From contig JADZBS010000043.1 in the NCBI GenBank assembly GCA_020851975.1, positions 1 through 51,915 of the forward strand: a stretch of DNA of 51,915 nt. The letters are read 5' to 3'. Below the pieces are notes generated by a model. The model ran no database searches. It was not told the origin of the DNA and worked only from the letters and a program-made list of their open reading frames with translations. The DNA comes from Gammaproteobacteria bacterium. GTDB lineage: Bacteria > Pseudomonadota > Gammaproteobacteria > Steroidobacterales > GCA-2729495. This document shows positions 31,746 through 41,441 of the stretch, piece by piece (within the stretch, counting starts at the first letter, position 1; the number at the start of each line of letters is the position of its first letter). The position numbers and the translations under genes are program-made.

Positions 31746-33229
31746 TCCACGCCTCCCATCAGCCGGCGCAGGGGCCGGGCGCAGATCAGCATCAGCACGC
31801 CGGCGCCGGCGCAGATCAGCACGATCTGCAGGAACTGCGCCGGGAACTCCGCGACGGCTCCGTCATGAAACCCGCCGGCCACCAGCCCGGCGATCAGGTT
31901 GCCGAGCGAGGTGCCGAGGAACCACACGCCCATCATCTGCCCGGCAAAGCGATGCGGTGCGAGCTTCGTGGTCGCCGACAGCCCGACCGGGCTCAGCGCG
32001 AGTTCACCCATGGTGTGCAGCAGGTAGGTGACCACCAGCCAGGACGGCCCCACCCGCTCGCCCTGGATGACGATGCCGGCGGCGCCGATCATGACGAGGA
32101 AGCCGGCGCCGAGCAGTATCAGGCCAAGCCCGAACTTGGCGGGCGTCGAGGGGTTGAGATGGCGCTGCGCGAGCCAGACCCACAACGAGGCGAACACGGG
32201 CGCCAGCGTGAACACGAAGAAGGCGTTGACCGACTGGAACCAGCCGGCCGGGATCTCGAAGCCGGCGAGGACGCGCTCCGTGTAGCGTTCCGCGAACAGG
32301 TTGAACGAGGAGCCGGTCTGCTCGAAACCGGCCCAGAACAGGGCACAGGCGAGGAACAGCACCACGATCACGACCATCCGGCGGCGTTCATCGGCGGTGA
32401 GGCCGGCGAAGGCGAACATGTAGACGAAGTACCCGGTCGCAATTGCCGCGATCAGCATCCCGGTGCGCTGGGCGGCCGCCACGGCATCGACCTCGACCAC
32501 GCCGCCGAGGATCGCTGCGCTGCCGGCGACGACGGCCGCGGCGGCGATCCCGACCACGCGCCAGCCGGCGCGGATCTTCTCGCGGTCGGCTGCCACGGCG
32601 GGATCGAGTGAAGGCAGGCGCCCGGCCTCGCCGAGCCGGTGACGGGTGCGCTGGAAGTACCACAGCCCGGTGACCATCCCGACGCCGGCCGCGGCAAAGC
32701 CCCAGTGCCAGCCGAAGCGCTGGCTTTCGCCGAGCGTGCTGCACACGAGCGGTCCCAGGAAGGCGCCGATGTTGATGCCCATGTAGAAGAATGTGAAGCC
32801 GGCGTCCCGGCGGGCGTCGCCCCTCGGGTAGAGCTCGCCGACGGCGGCACTGATGTTCGGCTTGAGCAGGCCGGTGCCGCACACGATCAGGAGCAGCCCG
32901 AGGAAGAAGGGCACCCGGCCCGGGAAGGCGAGCGTGAAGTGCCCGCTGGCGATGATCAGGCCGCCGGCGAAGATGGCGCGCTGGGCGCCGATCAGCCGGT
33001 CGGCGATCCAGCCGCCCGGCAGCGCGACGATGTACACCGCCGCCGTGTACAGCCCGTAGATCGCCGCGGCCGTCTGGTCGTCGAGCCCCAGGCCGCCGCT
33101 GGCATCGACCATGTACAGGATGAGCATGGCGCGCATCCCGTAATAGCTGAAACGCTCCCACATCTCCGTGAAGAAGAGCGTGCGCAGCCCGGCAGGGTGG
33201 CGCCCGGGCTGCGCCGGAGCGGCTGTCAT
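31742..33229 (-). CDS. POT/PTR family proton-dependent peptide transporter
   Basis: A 495-residue major-facilitator protein importing di- and tripeptides. Family signatures are clear: [21 protein letters not shown] (the E-x-x-E-R-F-x-Y-Y-G motif in helix 1), [20 protein letters not shown], and [19 protein letters not shown] (PTR2 signature). There are 12-14 hydrophobic segments. The ATG at 33229 overlaps the tatC stop (ATGA), and the OPT start overlaps its own stop. Coupling of tatC to two peptide transporters is unusual. Confidence 0.94.
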   Translation of the reverse strand: MTAAPAQPGRHPAGLRTLFFTEMWERFSYYGMRAMLILYMVDASGGLGLDDQTAAAIYGLYTAAVYIVALPGGWIADRLIGAQRAIFAGGLIIASGHFTLAFPGRVPFFLGLLLIVCGTGLLKPNISAAVGELYPRGDARRDAGFTFFYMGINIGAFLGPLVCSTLGESQRFGWHWGFAAAGVGMVTGLWYFQRTRHRLGEAGRLPSLDPAVAADREKIRAGWRVVGIAAAAVVAGSAAILGGVVEVDAVAAAQRTGMLIAAIATGYFVYMFAFAGLTADERRRMVVIVVLFLACALFWAGFEQTGSSFNLFAERYTERVLAGFEIPAGWFQSVNAFFVFTLAPVFASLWVWLAQRHLNPSTPAKFGLGLILLGAGFLVMIGAAGIVIQGERVGPSWLVVTYLLHTMGELALSPVGLSATTKLAPHRFAGQMMGVWFLGTSLGNLIAGLVAGGFHDGAVAEFPAQFLQIVLICAGAGVLMLICARPLRRLMGGVE

Positions 33230-34008
33230 GCGGCGCTCTTGTCCGCGGCCTTGGCCTCGGCCGGATACATGAGCCGGGCCATCAGCAGGCCGCCCTCGAA
33301 CAGCAGGTACATCGGGACGGCGAGCATCACCTGGGAGAGCACGTCGGGCGGGGTCAGCACGGCGCCGACGACGAAGGCCCCGAGGAACACATAGGGCCGC
33401 TGGGAGCCGAGCTTCTCGGCGGAGACCAGCCCCGTGGCGATCAGCAGCACCGTCGCCACCGGCACCTCGAAGGCGGCGCCGAAGGAGAAGCAGGTGAGCA
33501 GCGTGAAATCGAGGTAGCTGTTGATGTCCGTCATCATGGTGACGCCGTCCGGGGTGGTGGCGGCGAGGAACCGGAACACCGTCGGGAACACCAGGAAGTA
33601 GGCGAACGACACGCCGACGTAGAAGAGGACCACGCTCGAGACCAGCAGCGGCACCGCGAAGCGCTTCTCGCGCCGGTACAGCCCCGGTGCCACGAAGGCC
33701 CAGACCTGGTAGATCACCACCGGCATGGCGAGGAACAGCGCGACGAAGAACGTGGTCTTGAACGGCGTGACGAAGGGCGAAGCCACCTGCGTGGCGATCA
33801 TCTGCGAGCCCTCCGGGAGCTGGTCCATGAGCGGGCGTGCCACCAGCGTGAAGATCCGGCGCGCGAACGGCGCCAGGCACAGGAACATCACCAGCACGGC
33901 GGCCACGCAGCGCAGCAGCCGGTCACGCAACTCCGTGAGGTGTGACATCAGCGTGCCTTCGGCGAGCTGCTCCTCGGGCTCGGGGGAGATTCCAGGCGTG
34001 CCTGCCAT
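33226..34008 (-). CDS. tatC: Sec-independent translocase subunit TatC
   Basis: TatC is the signal-peptide receptor of the twin-arginine translocase, which exports folded proteins. The 260-residue protein has six transmembrane helices. It shows [14 protein letters not shown] (N-terminal binding-site glutamate), [39 protein letters not shown], and [14 protein letters not shown] with the conserved glutamate. It lies 24 bp after tatB. NapA at the right end of this window has a Tat signal and is a likely client. Confidence 0.97.
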   Translation of the reverse strand: MAGTPGISPEPEEQLAEGTLMSHLTELRDRLLRCVAAVLVMFLCLAPFARRIFTLVARPLMDQLPEGSQMIATQVASPFVTPFKTTFFVALFLAMPVVIYQVWAFVAPGLYRREKRFAVPLLVSSVVLFYVGVSFAYFLVFPTVFRFLAATTPDGVTMMTDINSYLDFTLLTCFSFGAAFEVPVATVLLIATGLVSAEKLGSQRPYVFLGAFVVGAVLTPPDVLSQVMLAVPMYLLFEGGLLMARLMYPAEAKAADKSAA

Positions 34009-34032
34009 GGTGCTACGGGCCGCGCCGAAGAC

Positions 34033-34338
34033 TCAGGGGGCCTTGCCGGCCTCTGGCGCGGCGCCGTGGGGTTCGTCGGCAGCTCGAGGCTTGAGCTCGT
34101 CGACGCCGGGCCGATCGTAGACGGGCGGTGGCGCCGGGGGCGGCGGGTCCATGATGCGCCGCGGGTCCACCGCGTTCATCTCATCCTGCAGTTGCGTGGT
34201 CAGCATGCGGGCCATCTGCCGGGCGCGGCCAGCCCACTGCCCGAGCTGTCTTGCCACCTGCGGCAACCGCTCGGGCCCGAGAATCAGCAGCCCGACGACG
34301 AAGATGACCGCCAGTTCCCAGAACCCGACGTCGAACAT
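34033..34338 (-). CDS. tatB: Sec-independent translocase subunit TatB
   Basis: TatB forms the signal-receptor complex with TatC. The 101-residue protein has the TatB N-terminus MFDVGFWELAVIFVVGLLIL with Glu8, then GPERLPQVARQLGQW, an amphipathic helix, and a Pro-rich tail (PPPPAPPPVYDRP). It lies six bases after tatA and 24 before tatC. Confidence 0.95.
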   Translation of the reverse strand: MFDVGFWELAVIFVVGLLILGPERLPQVARQLGQWAGRARQMARMLTTQLQDEMNAVDPRRIMDPPPPAPPPVYDRPGVDELKPRAADEPHGAAPEAGKAP

Positions 34339-34344
34339 GACGGC

Positions 34345-34581
34345 TTAGCTGGGCTTCTTCGTGCCGGCAGTCTCGTTCTGTCGGGAATCGGTGAAATCGG
34401 CGTCCTGCTGCTGCTTCAGCTGCTTCGGTTCCTCGTCCCGGTCCGCTTCGGACATCGCCTTGCGGAAGCCCTTGACCGCGCTGCCGAGGTCCGTGCCGAT
34501 GGAGCCCAGGCGCTTGGTGCCGAAGATGAGCACGGCGATCAGCAGGACGATCAGCCAGTGCCAGATGCTCAGTGAACCCAT
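34345..34581 (-). CDS. tatA: Sec-independent translocase subunit TatA
   Basis: TatA oligomerises to form the transport pathway. The 78-residue protein begins [20 protein letters not shown], followed by [23 protein letters not shown], the amphipathic helix of the family, and a charged tail. GGAG lies seven bases upstream of the ATG and directly follows a strong hairpin. Confidence 0.95.
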   Translation of the reverse strand: MGSLSIWHWLIVLLIAVLIFGTKRLGSIGTDLGSAVKGFRKAMSEADRDEEPKQLKQQQDADFTDSRQNETAGTKKPS

Positions 34582-34593
34582 GTCAACGCTCCA

Positions 34594-34612
34594 GCGGGCA
34601 CTTCGTGCCCGC
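34594..34612 (-). promoter_or_regulatory. Hairpin in the dtd-tatA spacer next to the tatA ribosome-binding site
   Basis: An 8-bp perfect stem (GCGGGCAC / GTGCCCGC) with a 3-nt loop lies 13 bp upstream of the tatA ATG and abuts its Shine-Dalgarno sequence. It could be a terminator or processing site after dtd, or could modulate tatA translation. The rest of the 130-bp spacer shows nothing else. Confidence 0.45.
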
Positions 34613-34711
34613 GACTACAGAAGGTCATGATACGGCAAAACCCCGCGGCGACTTCGATACGCGGTGCGCATTGCCGCACGAGAACCGGGGCGTCTGTTGC
34701 GTGGCGGCGGG

Positions 34712-35179
34712 TCAGCCGGCGGGCGGCTGCGGCCCCGCCGGCGGCACGCGCAGCCGGAAGGTGACCGGACCCTCGTTCACCAGGCTGACGGCCATCGACG
34801 CGCCGAAGCGGCCGGTGGCGACGCGCGGGCCGCGCCCGGCGACCTCGCCGGCCAGCAGGTCGAACAGGGCGCGCCCGACGGCGGGTTCGGCGGCTCCGGA
34901 AAAGCTCGGGCGGTTGCCGCGATCGGTGTCGGCGGCGAGCGTGAACTGCGGCACGAGCAGCAGCGCGCCACCTGCCTGGCGCACGTCACGGTTCATCCTG
35001 CCGTCGCCGTCTTCGAAAACGCGATAAGACACCAGCCGCTCGGCCATGCGCCGGGCCTCGGCCGGCCCGTCACCGCGTTCCACCGCGACCAGCACCAGCA
35101 GGCCCTGCCCGATCTCGCCGACGACCTCGCCGCCCACCCGGACACTGGCGGTCGACACGCGTTGCAGCAGGGTGACCAT
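34712..35179 (-). CDS. dtd: D-aminoacyl-tRNA deacylase
   Basis: DTD hydrolyses D-amino acids mischarged on tRNA. The 155-residue protein begins MVTLLQRVSTASVRVGGEVVG and contains the active-site SQFTLAAD-type motif as VPQFTLAADTDRGNRPSF, plus the Gly-cisPro-type motif as NEGPVTFRLRVPP. The usual SQ is PQ here. The start at 35179 matches the family; the frame extends to 35242 without homology. It is first in the leftward run before tatABC. Confidence 0.94.
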   Translation of the reverse strand: MVTLLQRVSTASVRVGGEVVGEIGQGLLVLVAVERGDGPAEARRMAERLVSYRVFEDGDGRMNRDVRQAGGALLLVPQFTLAADTDRGNRPSFSGAAEPAVGRALFDLLAGEVAGRGPRVATGRFGASMAVSLVNEGPVTFRLRVPPAGPQPPAG

Positions 35180-35565
35180 GGGCGAAGGATAAAGCCTGAC
35201 CAGCGATTTCCGCAGCCTGTCGGGACGAAAGTCGAACGGCATCCCACGGTTTGATAGTCAGAAAAACAAGAAATTGGAACGTTGAACACGAACCATGGAA
35301 ATCAATAAGTGGGACATTCATGCCTGAACAGTGCCAAAGTGAATACCTTATTGGTTAAGTGATGCCAAAAACGGTCATTAATTAACAAAATAGAAACAAT
35401 TGAATAATCACTGTCAAGACAGACACAATTCGCAACCCAACCTGCCACCTCCGATGCCGTCACCCGAATCGCCCAACCGTGGCGAGCACCTCGCCCCGGT
35501 TGCCCGCACCGTCCATCGCCGGCGGCTTGTCCGCAACGGCTTCGCCCCGCAACCGCTCTGGCAGA
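35180..35565. promoter_or_regulatory. dtd-ABC transporter divergent spacer with an AT-rich island
   Basis: This 386-bp spacer carries no gene. About 35245-35440 is strikingly AT-rich compared with the surrounding sequence. On the minus strand TTGACA (35417-35412), a 17-bp spacer and TCTATT (35394-35389) form a plausible sigma-70 promoter towards dtd-tat. CTGTC-AA-GACAG (35411-35422) is an inverted repeat overlapping that -35 and could be an operator. Only tiny frames of about ten codons occur here. Confidence 0.45.
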
Positions 35566-37443
35566 ATGCCGGCGATGCAGCCGTGGCACCGCCGACTTTT
35601 TTTCCTGCGCTCGATCGGCGGCGTCAGCCTCGCCTGTGCCGTGGCGCTCGCCGGCGGTTGCGGCAGCGGGGTCGCCGAAGGGCCCGGCCGACCCACGTTG
35701 CCCGGACCGAAAACCTTCCACCACTCGTTCGAACAGGCACCCGCCAGCCTCGATCCGGTCCAGGCCACCAACATCTATGCCAACCACGTGGTCGTGAACG
35801 CCTACGACACCCTCTTTGCGTACAAGTATCTGGCCCGCCCCTACCAGCTCAAGCCGAACCTCGCCGAGGACTGGCCCGAGATCTCGCCGGACCTGCTGAC
35901 GTATCGGATCCGCCTCAAGCGCGGGGTCCGGTTCCAGGACGACCCCTGTTTCCCCGGCGGGCGCGGGCGCGAGCTGGTGGCGGAGGACTTCGTCTACTCC
36001 CTGAAACGCCAGTTCGACCCGCAGAACCGCCCGCAGGGTGGGTGGTTCTGGCAGGGCCGGATCGTCGGCATCGATGCCTGGAAGAGTGCGGGCTCGGATT
36101 ACGCCCAGGACATCCCCGGATTGCGTGCTCTGGACAGCCATACGCTGGAAATCCGGCTCACCCGACCGTACCCGCAGCTGCTCGACACCTTCGCCCAGGG
36201 TTACTCGGCCGTCGTTCCGCACGAGGCCGTGGCCTGCTATGGCCGGGAACTTGGCACGCACCCGGTCGGGTCCGGCCCCTTCAAGGTTGTCGCCTACGAC
36301 ACCGCCCGCGTCGTCTTCGAGCGCCACCCTGGCTATCGCCAGGAGCCGGTCGACCTCGCCGCCGAGGGTTACGATCCGGTGAAGCAGCGCTACACCGGCG
36401 TGGAGCGCATCGCCGGGCGCTCGCCGCCGTTCGTCGACCGGCTGATCATCGACTTCGCCAACGACGACGCGTCGCGGTGGAACTCCTTCACCAAGGGCGA
36501 CGAGGTGCAGCTGTCCGCGCTGCCGCCCGAGCGGGCCGAGGCGGTGCTCGCTTCGTTGAATCCCGTGCGGTTGCAGCCTGAGTATGCGGAGAAGTACCAG
36601 GCCTACTCGGGTCCCGAGGCGGGCTTCGTGTTCGAGGTGTTCAATTTCGACTTCCCGGATTTCGGCTACCACCCGGATCCGGCGCGCGAGCGGCGCAACA
36701 AGGCGCTGCGCTGCGCCATCATCAAGGCCTTCGACTGGGAAGCGCGCAACGCCAGCTGGTATTTCGGGCTGGCGACGGTGTTTCCCGGTGTCATCGTGCC
36801 GGTGGTGCCGGAGTTCGATCCCGCGCTGTCCCGCGCGAGCGTCACCCGCGACGTCGACGGTGCCCGCCGGCTGTTGCGCGACAACGGCTGGACGGCGGCG
36901 AACCTGCCGGTGCTCGTGTACGGCCAGTCGGCGGGCGTCAAGCAACGCATGTTCTACGAGCAGTTCCGTGCCGAGCTGAAACAGATCGGCTGGCCGCCGG
37001 AGAAAGTGGTGCTGAAGCAGTTCGCGACCTTCGGCGACCTGAGCCGCGCCTGGAAGGAGAGCCGCCTGCCGATCGTGGCGAAGGGCTGGGGACTGGACTA
37101 TCCGGACGCGGAGAACACCCTGCAGCTCTTCTACGGCCCGAACGGTTCGCCGGGCTCGAACGATGCCAACTGGCACAACGTCGAATTTGACCGGCTCTAC
37201 GAGCAGGCCGCCGTCATGCTGCCGTCGCCCGAGCGCACGGCGCTGTACCGGCGCATGAACCAGCTGGTGATCGACGACTGCGTCGGCATGACAGGGCTCG
37301 CGCGAAACCGCATCTACCTCTGGCACCGCAACGTGGTGGCGATGCCCGATCGCGAGATCGTCGGCGGCTTCTGGCTGAAGTATGTCGACGTCCTGCCGCC
37401 CGGGCAGAGCGCGCGTCCCGAAGGACTCGGAGCGACCGGCTGA
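35566..37443 (+). CDS. Peptide ABC transporter substrate-binding lipoprotein (SBP_bac_5)
   Basis: An extracytoplasmic binding protein of the DppA/OppA family. The 625-residue protein has a basic N-terminus (WHRRLFFLRS), a hydrophobic stretch, and a lipobox-like ALAGGC (Cys32), so it is probably membrane-anchored by lipid. The family features follow: ASLDPVQATNIYANHVVVNAYD, LKPNLAEDWPEISPDLLTYR, PVGSGPFKVVAYD, and GWGLDYPDAENTLQLFYGPN. It is longer than DppA (about 535) because of an insert around residues 110-150. The start is ATG 35566, or ATG 35575. It overlaps the first permease gene by one base. Confidence 0.92.
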   Translation: MPAMQPWHRRLFFLRSIGGVSLACAVALAGGCGSGVAEGPGRPTLPGPKTFHHSFEQAPASLDPVQATNIYANHVVVNAYDTLFAYKYLARPYQLKPNLAEDWPEISPDLLTYRIRLKRGVRFQDDPCFPGGRGRELVAEDFVYSLKRQFDPQNRPQGGWFWQGRIVGIDAWKSAGSDYAQDIPGLRALDSHTLEIRLTRPYPQLLDTFAQGYSAVVPHEAVACYGRELGTHPVGSGPFKVVAYDTARVVFERHPGYRQEPVDLAAEGYDPVKQRYTGVERIAGRSPPFVDRLIIDFANDDASRWNSFTKGDEVQLSALPPERAEAVLASLNPVRLQPEYAEKYQAYSGPEAGFVFEVFNFDFPDFGYHPDPARERRNKALRCAIIKAFDWEARNASWYFGLATVFPGVIVPVVPEFDPALSRASVTRDVDGARRLLRDNGWTAANLPVLVYGQSAGVKQRMFYEQFRAELKQIGWPPEKVVLKQFATFGDLSRAWKESRLPIVAKGWGLDYPDAENTLQLFYGPNGSPGSNDANWHNVEFDRLYEQAAVMLPSPERTALYRRMNQLVIDDCVGMTGLARNRIYLWHRNVVAMPDREIVGGFWLKYVDVLPPGQSARPEGLGATG

Positions 37444-38396
37444 TGGACGTGCTGCAGTTCGCGCTGCGCAAGCTGCTGGCCGGGGTGCCGCTGCTGGTCG
37501 GCGTCACGCTCCTCAGCTTCACGCTGATGGTGTACTTCGGCCCCGACAAGACCTACGAGCTGCTCGGCAAGAACTCGACCGCCGCACAGATTGCCGAGGT
37601 ACGCCACGAGCTCGGCTACGACCGGCCGTTCTTCGTGCGCTACGCGGAGTACCTGCGCGAACTCGCCACGCTCGACTTCGGCCACTCCGATTCCACGGGC
37701 GCGAAGGTGAGCACGCTGCTCGCCCGCAGCATCCCGGTGTCGCTCGCCCTCGAACTGCCGGGTTTCGTGCTCGGCAACCTGCTCGGGCTCGCCCTCGCGC
37801 TCACTGCCGCGTTCCATCGTGGCCGCTGGCCGGACAAGCTGATCATGGGCGTCGCCGTCGTCGGCATGAGCGTGAGCTTCCTCATCGTCATCTTCGCCTT
37901 CCAGATCTGGTTCTGCACCAGCCACGGGCTGAACTGGTTCCCGGTGCGCGGCTGGTCGGCTGCCGGCCCGCTCGATTACCTGGCGCACATCGCGGTGCCG
38001 ACGCTGGCCACGGTGTTCGTCGCGCTCGGCTACAACACGCGCTTCTACCGCGCGGTGATCGTCGAGGAGATGGGCCGCGACCACGTGCGCACGGCGCGCG
38101 CCTTCGGCACGCCGCCGCTGCGGCTGCTCTGGCGCAACATCCTCAAGAACTGCGCCATACCGATCGTCACGCGGGTCATGTTCACCATCCCGTCGATCGT
38201 CATCGGCGGGGCGCTGCTCATCGAGACGGCCTTCGGCATCCCCGGCGTGGGCAGGGTCACCTACGAGGCGATCATCAGCGGCGACCAGCCGGTGCTGAAG
38301 GCCGTCGTCGGGCTCACTGCCTCGCTGTTCGTGCTGACGCTGCTCGTCACCGACATCCTCTACCGGGCGGTCGACCCGCGGGTGTCGCTGCAATGA
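37443..38396 (+). CDS. Peptide ABC transporter permease 1 (DppB/OppB type)
   Basis: An inner-membrane permease of 317 residues with six predicted helices. The N-terminus (FALRKLLAGVPLLVGVTLLSF) and the DppB-like segment LGYDRPFFVRYAEYLRELATLDFG are typical. The cytoplasmic EAA loop is ARAFGTPPLRLLWRNILKNC, which contacts the ATPases. It ends [13 protein letters not shown], the usual DppB tail. It overlaps the binding-protein gene (TGATG) and the second permease (ATGA). Confidence 0.94.
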   Translation: MDVLQFALRKLLAGVPLLVGVTLLSFTLMVYFGPDKTYELLGKNSTAAQIAEVRHELGYDRPFFVRYAEYLRELATLDFGHSDSTGAKVSTLLARSIPVSLALELPGFVLGNLLGLALALTAAFHRGRWPDKLIMGVAVVGMSVSFLIVIFAFQIWFCTSHGLNWFPVRGWSAAGPLDYLAHIAVPTLATVFVALGYNTRFYRAVIVEEMGRDHVRTARAFGTPPLRLLWRNILKNCAIPIVTRVMFTIPSIVIGGALLIETAFGIPGVGRVTYEAIISGDQPVLKAVVGLTASLFVLTLLVTDILYRAVDPRVSLQ

Positions 38397-39292
38397 CGGC
38401 CGGGATGGCCCGGAACGGCGACGGTGTGGCAGTGCCTGCCACGCGTCGCACCTCGCTCTGGCAGACGGCGCTCGCCAAGTTCGCCCGCGACCGGGCCGGA
38501 CTCGTCGGGCTCACCGTTGTCGCGCTCTATCTGCTCGTGGCGATCGGTGTGTGGTTCGGCTGGTGGGCCACGGAATGGGCCGACATCACCGGCGCGAAGT
38601 GGGCGCCGGTCTCTGCCCAGCACTGGTTCGGCACCAACATCATCGGCCAGGACATCTTCCAGCGCGGCCTCTACAGCACCGCCACGGCCTTCGAGGTCGG
38701 CCTGGTGGTCGCCGTGCTCGTGGTGGTGCTGGGCGGGCTGCTTGGCGCCACCAGCGGCTTCCTCGCCGGCAGCTGGGTGGACGAGATCGTGCTCTGGACG
38801 ATGGGCGTGGTCGATGCCGTGCCGTTCTACCTGATGGTGGCGGCGATTGCGTTCGCGCTCGCCGACTATCCCTATGCCATGCACGTCGCCATGATCTCCA
38901 CGTTCTGGACCACCACGGGGCGGTTCGTGCGCGGCGAAGTCATCAAGCTGCGCGGCCTGGAGTTCGTCGAGGCCGCGCGGGCGCTCGGCGTGGGGCAGGC
39001 CGCCATCGTGCTGCGGCACGTGCTGCCCAACACCCTGCACATCCTGCTCGTGCAGATGACGCTGTGCTTCGTGGATGCCATCAAGGCCGAGGTGGTGCTC
39101 TCCTTTCTCGGCCTCGGCGTCAAGGACGGCATGAGCTGGGGGCTGATGATCAGCGAGAGCACGCTGGAGTTCCTGGCCGGCCACTTCAACAATCTCGTGG
39201 CCGCGTCGTTGCTGATGTTCGGCCTGGTCTACGCCTTCAACATGTTCGCCGACGCGCTCCAGGACGCGCTCGACCCGAAGCGGGTGGCCTGA
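38393..39292 (+). CDS. Peptide ABC transporter permease 2 (DppC/OppC type)
   Basis: The second permease, 299 residues. It contains the cytoplasmic N-terminal helix [40 protein letters not shown] (the DppC GTD-x-x-G-R-D region, here GTNIIGQD), and the EAA loop [21 protein letters not shown]. It ends [13 protein letters not shown]. The ATG at 38393 overlaps the upstream stop. Its own stop overlaps the next ATG by one base. Confidence 0.94.
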   Translation: MTAGMARNGDGVAVPATRRTSLWQTALAKFARDRAGLVGLTVVALYLLVAIGVWFGWWATEWADITGAKWAPVSAQHWFGTNIIGQDIFQRGLYSTATAFEVGLVVAVLVVVLGGLLGATSGFLAGSWVDEIVLWTMGVVDAVPFYLMVAAIAFALADYPYAMHVAMISTFWTTTGRFVRGEVIKLRGLEFVEAARALGVGQAAIVLRHVLPNTLHILLVQMTLCFVDAIKAEVVLSFLGLGVKDGMSWGLMISESTLEFLAGHFNNLVAASLLMFGLVYAFNMFADALQDALDPKRVA

Positions 39293-40278
39293 TGGCAGGC
39301 GTTGCCGACGAGCCGCTGCTCAGCGTTCGCGACCTCGCGATCGAATTCGATACCCTGGACGGTCCGGTGCGCGCCGTCGACGGCGTGAGCTTCGACCTGC
39401 GCTGCGGCGAGACCGTCGGCCTCGTCGGCGAGAGCGGCTGTGGCAAGACCGTCACGGGGCTGTCGCTGCTGCGACTCGTGCCCGAGCCGCCGGGCCGCTA
39501 TGCCGGCGGCTCGATCCGCTTCGGTGGCCGCGAACTTCTCGCGCTGCCTGAAGCGGAGCTGCGCGCCTTGCGCGGGCGCGACGTGGCCATGGTGTTCCAG
39601 GAACCGATGACGGCGCTGAACCCCGTGTTCACCATCGGCAGCCAGCTCACCGAGGTGCTGCGCCGGCACCGCGGGCTCGGCCGGCGTGAAGCCCGGGTGC
39701 AGGCGCTGGCGCTGCTCGAGCGGGTCCACATCCCGGAAGCCGCGCGGCGCCTCGACGAGTATCCGCACCAGCTCTCCGGCGGCCAGCGCCAGCGGGTGAT
39801 GATCGCCATGGCCCTGTCCTGCGGGCCGCGCCTGCTGGTCGCCGACGAGCCGACCACGGCGCTCGACGTCACCACCCAGGCCGAAGTGCTGGCCGAGATC
39901 CGCCGCCTGCAGGGCGAACTCGGCATGGCCATGATCCTCGTGACCCACGACCTCGGCGTGGTCGCCGAGACCTGTGCGCGGGCCATCGTGATGTACTGCG
40001 GGGTCATCGTCGAGACCAATGCCACGGCGGCGCTCTTCGCGCAGCCGCGTCATCCGTACACGCTCGGCCTGCTGCAGTCGGTGCCGCGCGTGCGTGAAAC
40101 GCGCCTCGCCGAGCTGCCGGTCATCCCCGGCCGCGTGCCGGACCTGCGGTCGCTGCCGCCCGGCTGCCGCTTCGCTGACCGCTGCCCACGGGTGAGCGAG
40201 CGCTGCCGCGCCGAAGAACCGGCGCTCACCCCGATCGCCGGTGGCGGCCAAGTCGCCTGCCATCACCCGCAGCCATGA
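39292..40278 (+). CDS. Peptide ABC transporter ATP-binding protein 1 (DppD/OppD type)
   Basis: A cytoplasmic ATPase of 328 residues that powers peptide import as a heterodimer with the second ATPase. It has Walker [12 protein letters not shown] (Thr where Ser is commoner), Q-loop [11 protein letters not shown], signature [15 protein letters not shown], Walker [13 protein letters not shown] and switch histidine LVTHDLG. The C-terminal oligopeptide domain has [22 protein letters not shown], with the cysteines of the family's iron-sulfur-like motif. A REP-type repeat lies between this gene and its partner ATPase. Confidence 0.95.
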   Translation: MAGVADEPLLSVRDLAIEFDTLDGPVRAVDGVSFDLRCGETVGLVGESGCGKTVTGLSLLRLVPEPPGRYAGGSIRFGGRELLALPEAELRALRGRDVAMVFQEPMTALNPVFTIGSQLTEVLRRHRGLGRREARVQALALLERVHIPEAARRLDEYPHQLSGGQRQRVMIAMALSCGPRLLVADEPTTALDVTTQAEVLAEIRRLQGELGMAMILVTHDLGVVAETCARAIVMYCGVIVETNATAALFAQPRHPYTLGLLQSVPRVRETRLAELPVIPGRVPDLRSLPPGCRFADRCPRVSERCRAEEPALTPIAGGGQVACHHPQP

Positions 40279-40303
40279 AAAACAGCAACGCCGGGATCTA
40301 TTG

Positions 40304-40398
40304 CCCCCGTAGGAGCGACGCCAGTCGCGATCCGATTCCTGGAAATGAAGAATCGCGACTGGCGTCGCTCCTACGGGGGGCGTCGCTCCTACGGGGGG
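40304..40398. repeat. REP-type palindromic repeat with tandem half-unit
   Basis: CCCCCGTAGGAGCGACGCCAG and following bases (40304-40331) form an inverted repeat with 40352-40379, nearly perfect over 28 bp, around a 20-nt loop. The right-arm unit CGTCGCTCCTACGGGGGG recurs in tandem at 40363-40380 and 40381-40398, with a decayed third start after it. The GTAGGAGCGAC core is the pattern of REP elements in xanthomonads and pseudomonads, mobilised by RAYT transposases. No RAYT gene is in the window. Confidence 0.88.
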
Positions 40399-40420
40399 CG
40401 TCGCGACGGGGGTCGGGGAG

Positions 40421-41416
40421 GTGGACGTGACCACGCCGCTGCTCGAGGTGCGCGACCTGCGCAAGCACTTCCCGATCCGCGGCGGGCTGTTCCGGCGCAT
40501 CGTCGGCCAGGTGAAGGCGGTCGATGGCGTGAGCTTCACGCTGGCTCCGGGGCGCACGCTCGGGCTGGTCGGCGAGTCGGGCTGCGGCAAGTCGACGCTC
40601 GGGCGCGCGATCCTGCAGTTGCAGCGGCCCACGTCGGGCCAGGTGCTGCTGCACGGGGAGGATCTCGCGGCCCTGACGCCGCCGGAACTCCGCGCCCGCC
40701 GCCGGCAGATGCAGATCATCTTCCAGGATCCCTACGCCTCGCTCAATCCGCGGCGCACCGTCGGCCAGGCGATCCGCGAGCCGCTCGACGTGCACCGCAT
40801 CGGCACGGCGCGCGAGCGCGCGAAGCGCGTGGCAGAACTCCTCGACGTGGTGGGACTCGGGCCGGCCGTCCAGGACCGCTACCCGCACGAGTTCTCCGGC
40901 GGCCAGCGCCAGCGCATCGGCATCGCGCGCGCACTGGCGCTCAACCCGGCGTTCATCGTCGCCGACGAACCGGTTTCCGCCCTCGACGTCTCGGTGCAGA
41001 GCCAGGTGCTGAACCTCAGCGCCCGCCTGCAGCGCGAGCACGGCATCGCTTTCCTCTTCGTGAGCCACGATCTCGCCGTGATCCAGCACGTGAGCGACGA
41101 CATCGCGGTGATGTATCTCGGCCGGATCGTCGAGCTCGGGCCGGGAGGCGCAATCTGCCGCGAGCCTCGCCACCCGTACACGCAGGCGCTGCTCTCGGCG
41201 GTTCCGGTGCCCGATCCGCAGCAGCGCCGTGCGCGCATCCTGCTCCCGGGCGAGATTCCCTCCCCGGCCCGGCCGCCGCCCGGCTGCCCGTTCCACCCGC
41301 GCTGCCCCCTGGCCGAGGCACGGTGCCGCGAGACGGTGCCGGTGTTGCGATCGGTGGCCGAGGGCGACGGTGGACGGCAGGTGGCGTGCCACCGGGTGCC
41401 GACACGACCAGCGTGA
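40421..41416 (+). CDS. Peptide ABC transporter ATP-binding protein 2 (DppF/OppF type)
   Basis: A cytoplasmic ATPase of 331 residues. It has [16 protein letters not shown], Walker [13 protein letters not shown]-loop [13 protein letters not shown], signature [15 protein letters not shown], Walker [13 protein letters not shown] and [13 protein letters not shown]. It also has the C-terminal oligopeptide motif [18 protein letters not shown] with the family cysteines. The start is GTG 40421, or GTG 40427, which has GGGGAGG closer by. It is the last gene of the transporter operon, separated from the first ATPase by 142 bp containing the REP element. Confidence 0.94.
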   Translation: MDVTTPLLEVRDLRKHFPIRGGLFRRIVGQVKAVDGVSFTLAPGRTLGLVGESGCGKSTLGRAILQLQRPTSGQVLLHGEDLAALTPPELRARRRQMQIIFQDPYASLNPRRTVGQAIREPLDVHRIGTARERAKRVAELLDVVGLGPAVQDRYPHEFSGGQRQRIGIARALALNPAFIVADEPVSALDVSVQSQVLNLSARLQREHGIAFLFVSHDLAVIQHVSDDIAVMYLGRIVELGPGGAICREPRHPYTQALLSAVPVPDPQQRRARILLPGEIPSPARPPPGCPFHPRCPLAEARCRETVPVLRSVAEGDGGRQVACHRVPTRPA

Positions 41417-41441
41417 CGACGATGCGGCGCTTCCCGGCCGC

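Noticed and set aside
35285-35360. Tiny frames (about 10-12 codons) in the AT-rich spacer
   Set aside because: Too short, with no ribosome-binding site; expected by chance in AT-rich DNA.
35302-37326. 674-codon leftward frame antisense to the peptide-binding protein gene
   Set aside because: Composition (Arg/Leu/His/Val) is typical of a complement-strand shadow, and the plus-strand lipoprotein is clear.
40261-40420. CRISPR-like array at the repeated GTCGCTCCTACGG units
   Set aside because: The repeats are arms of a palindrome with no regular spacers and no cas genes.
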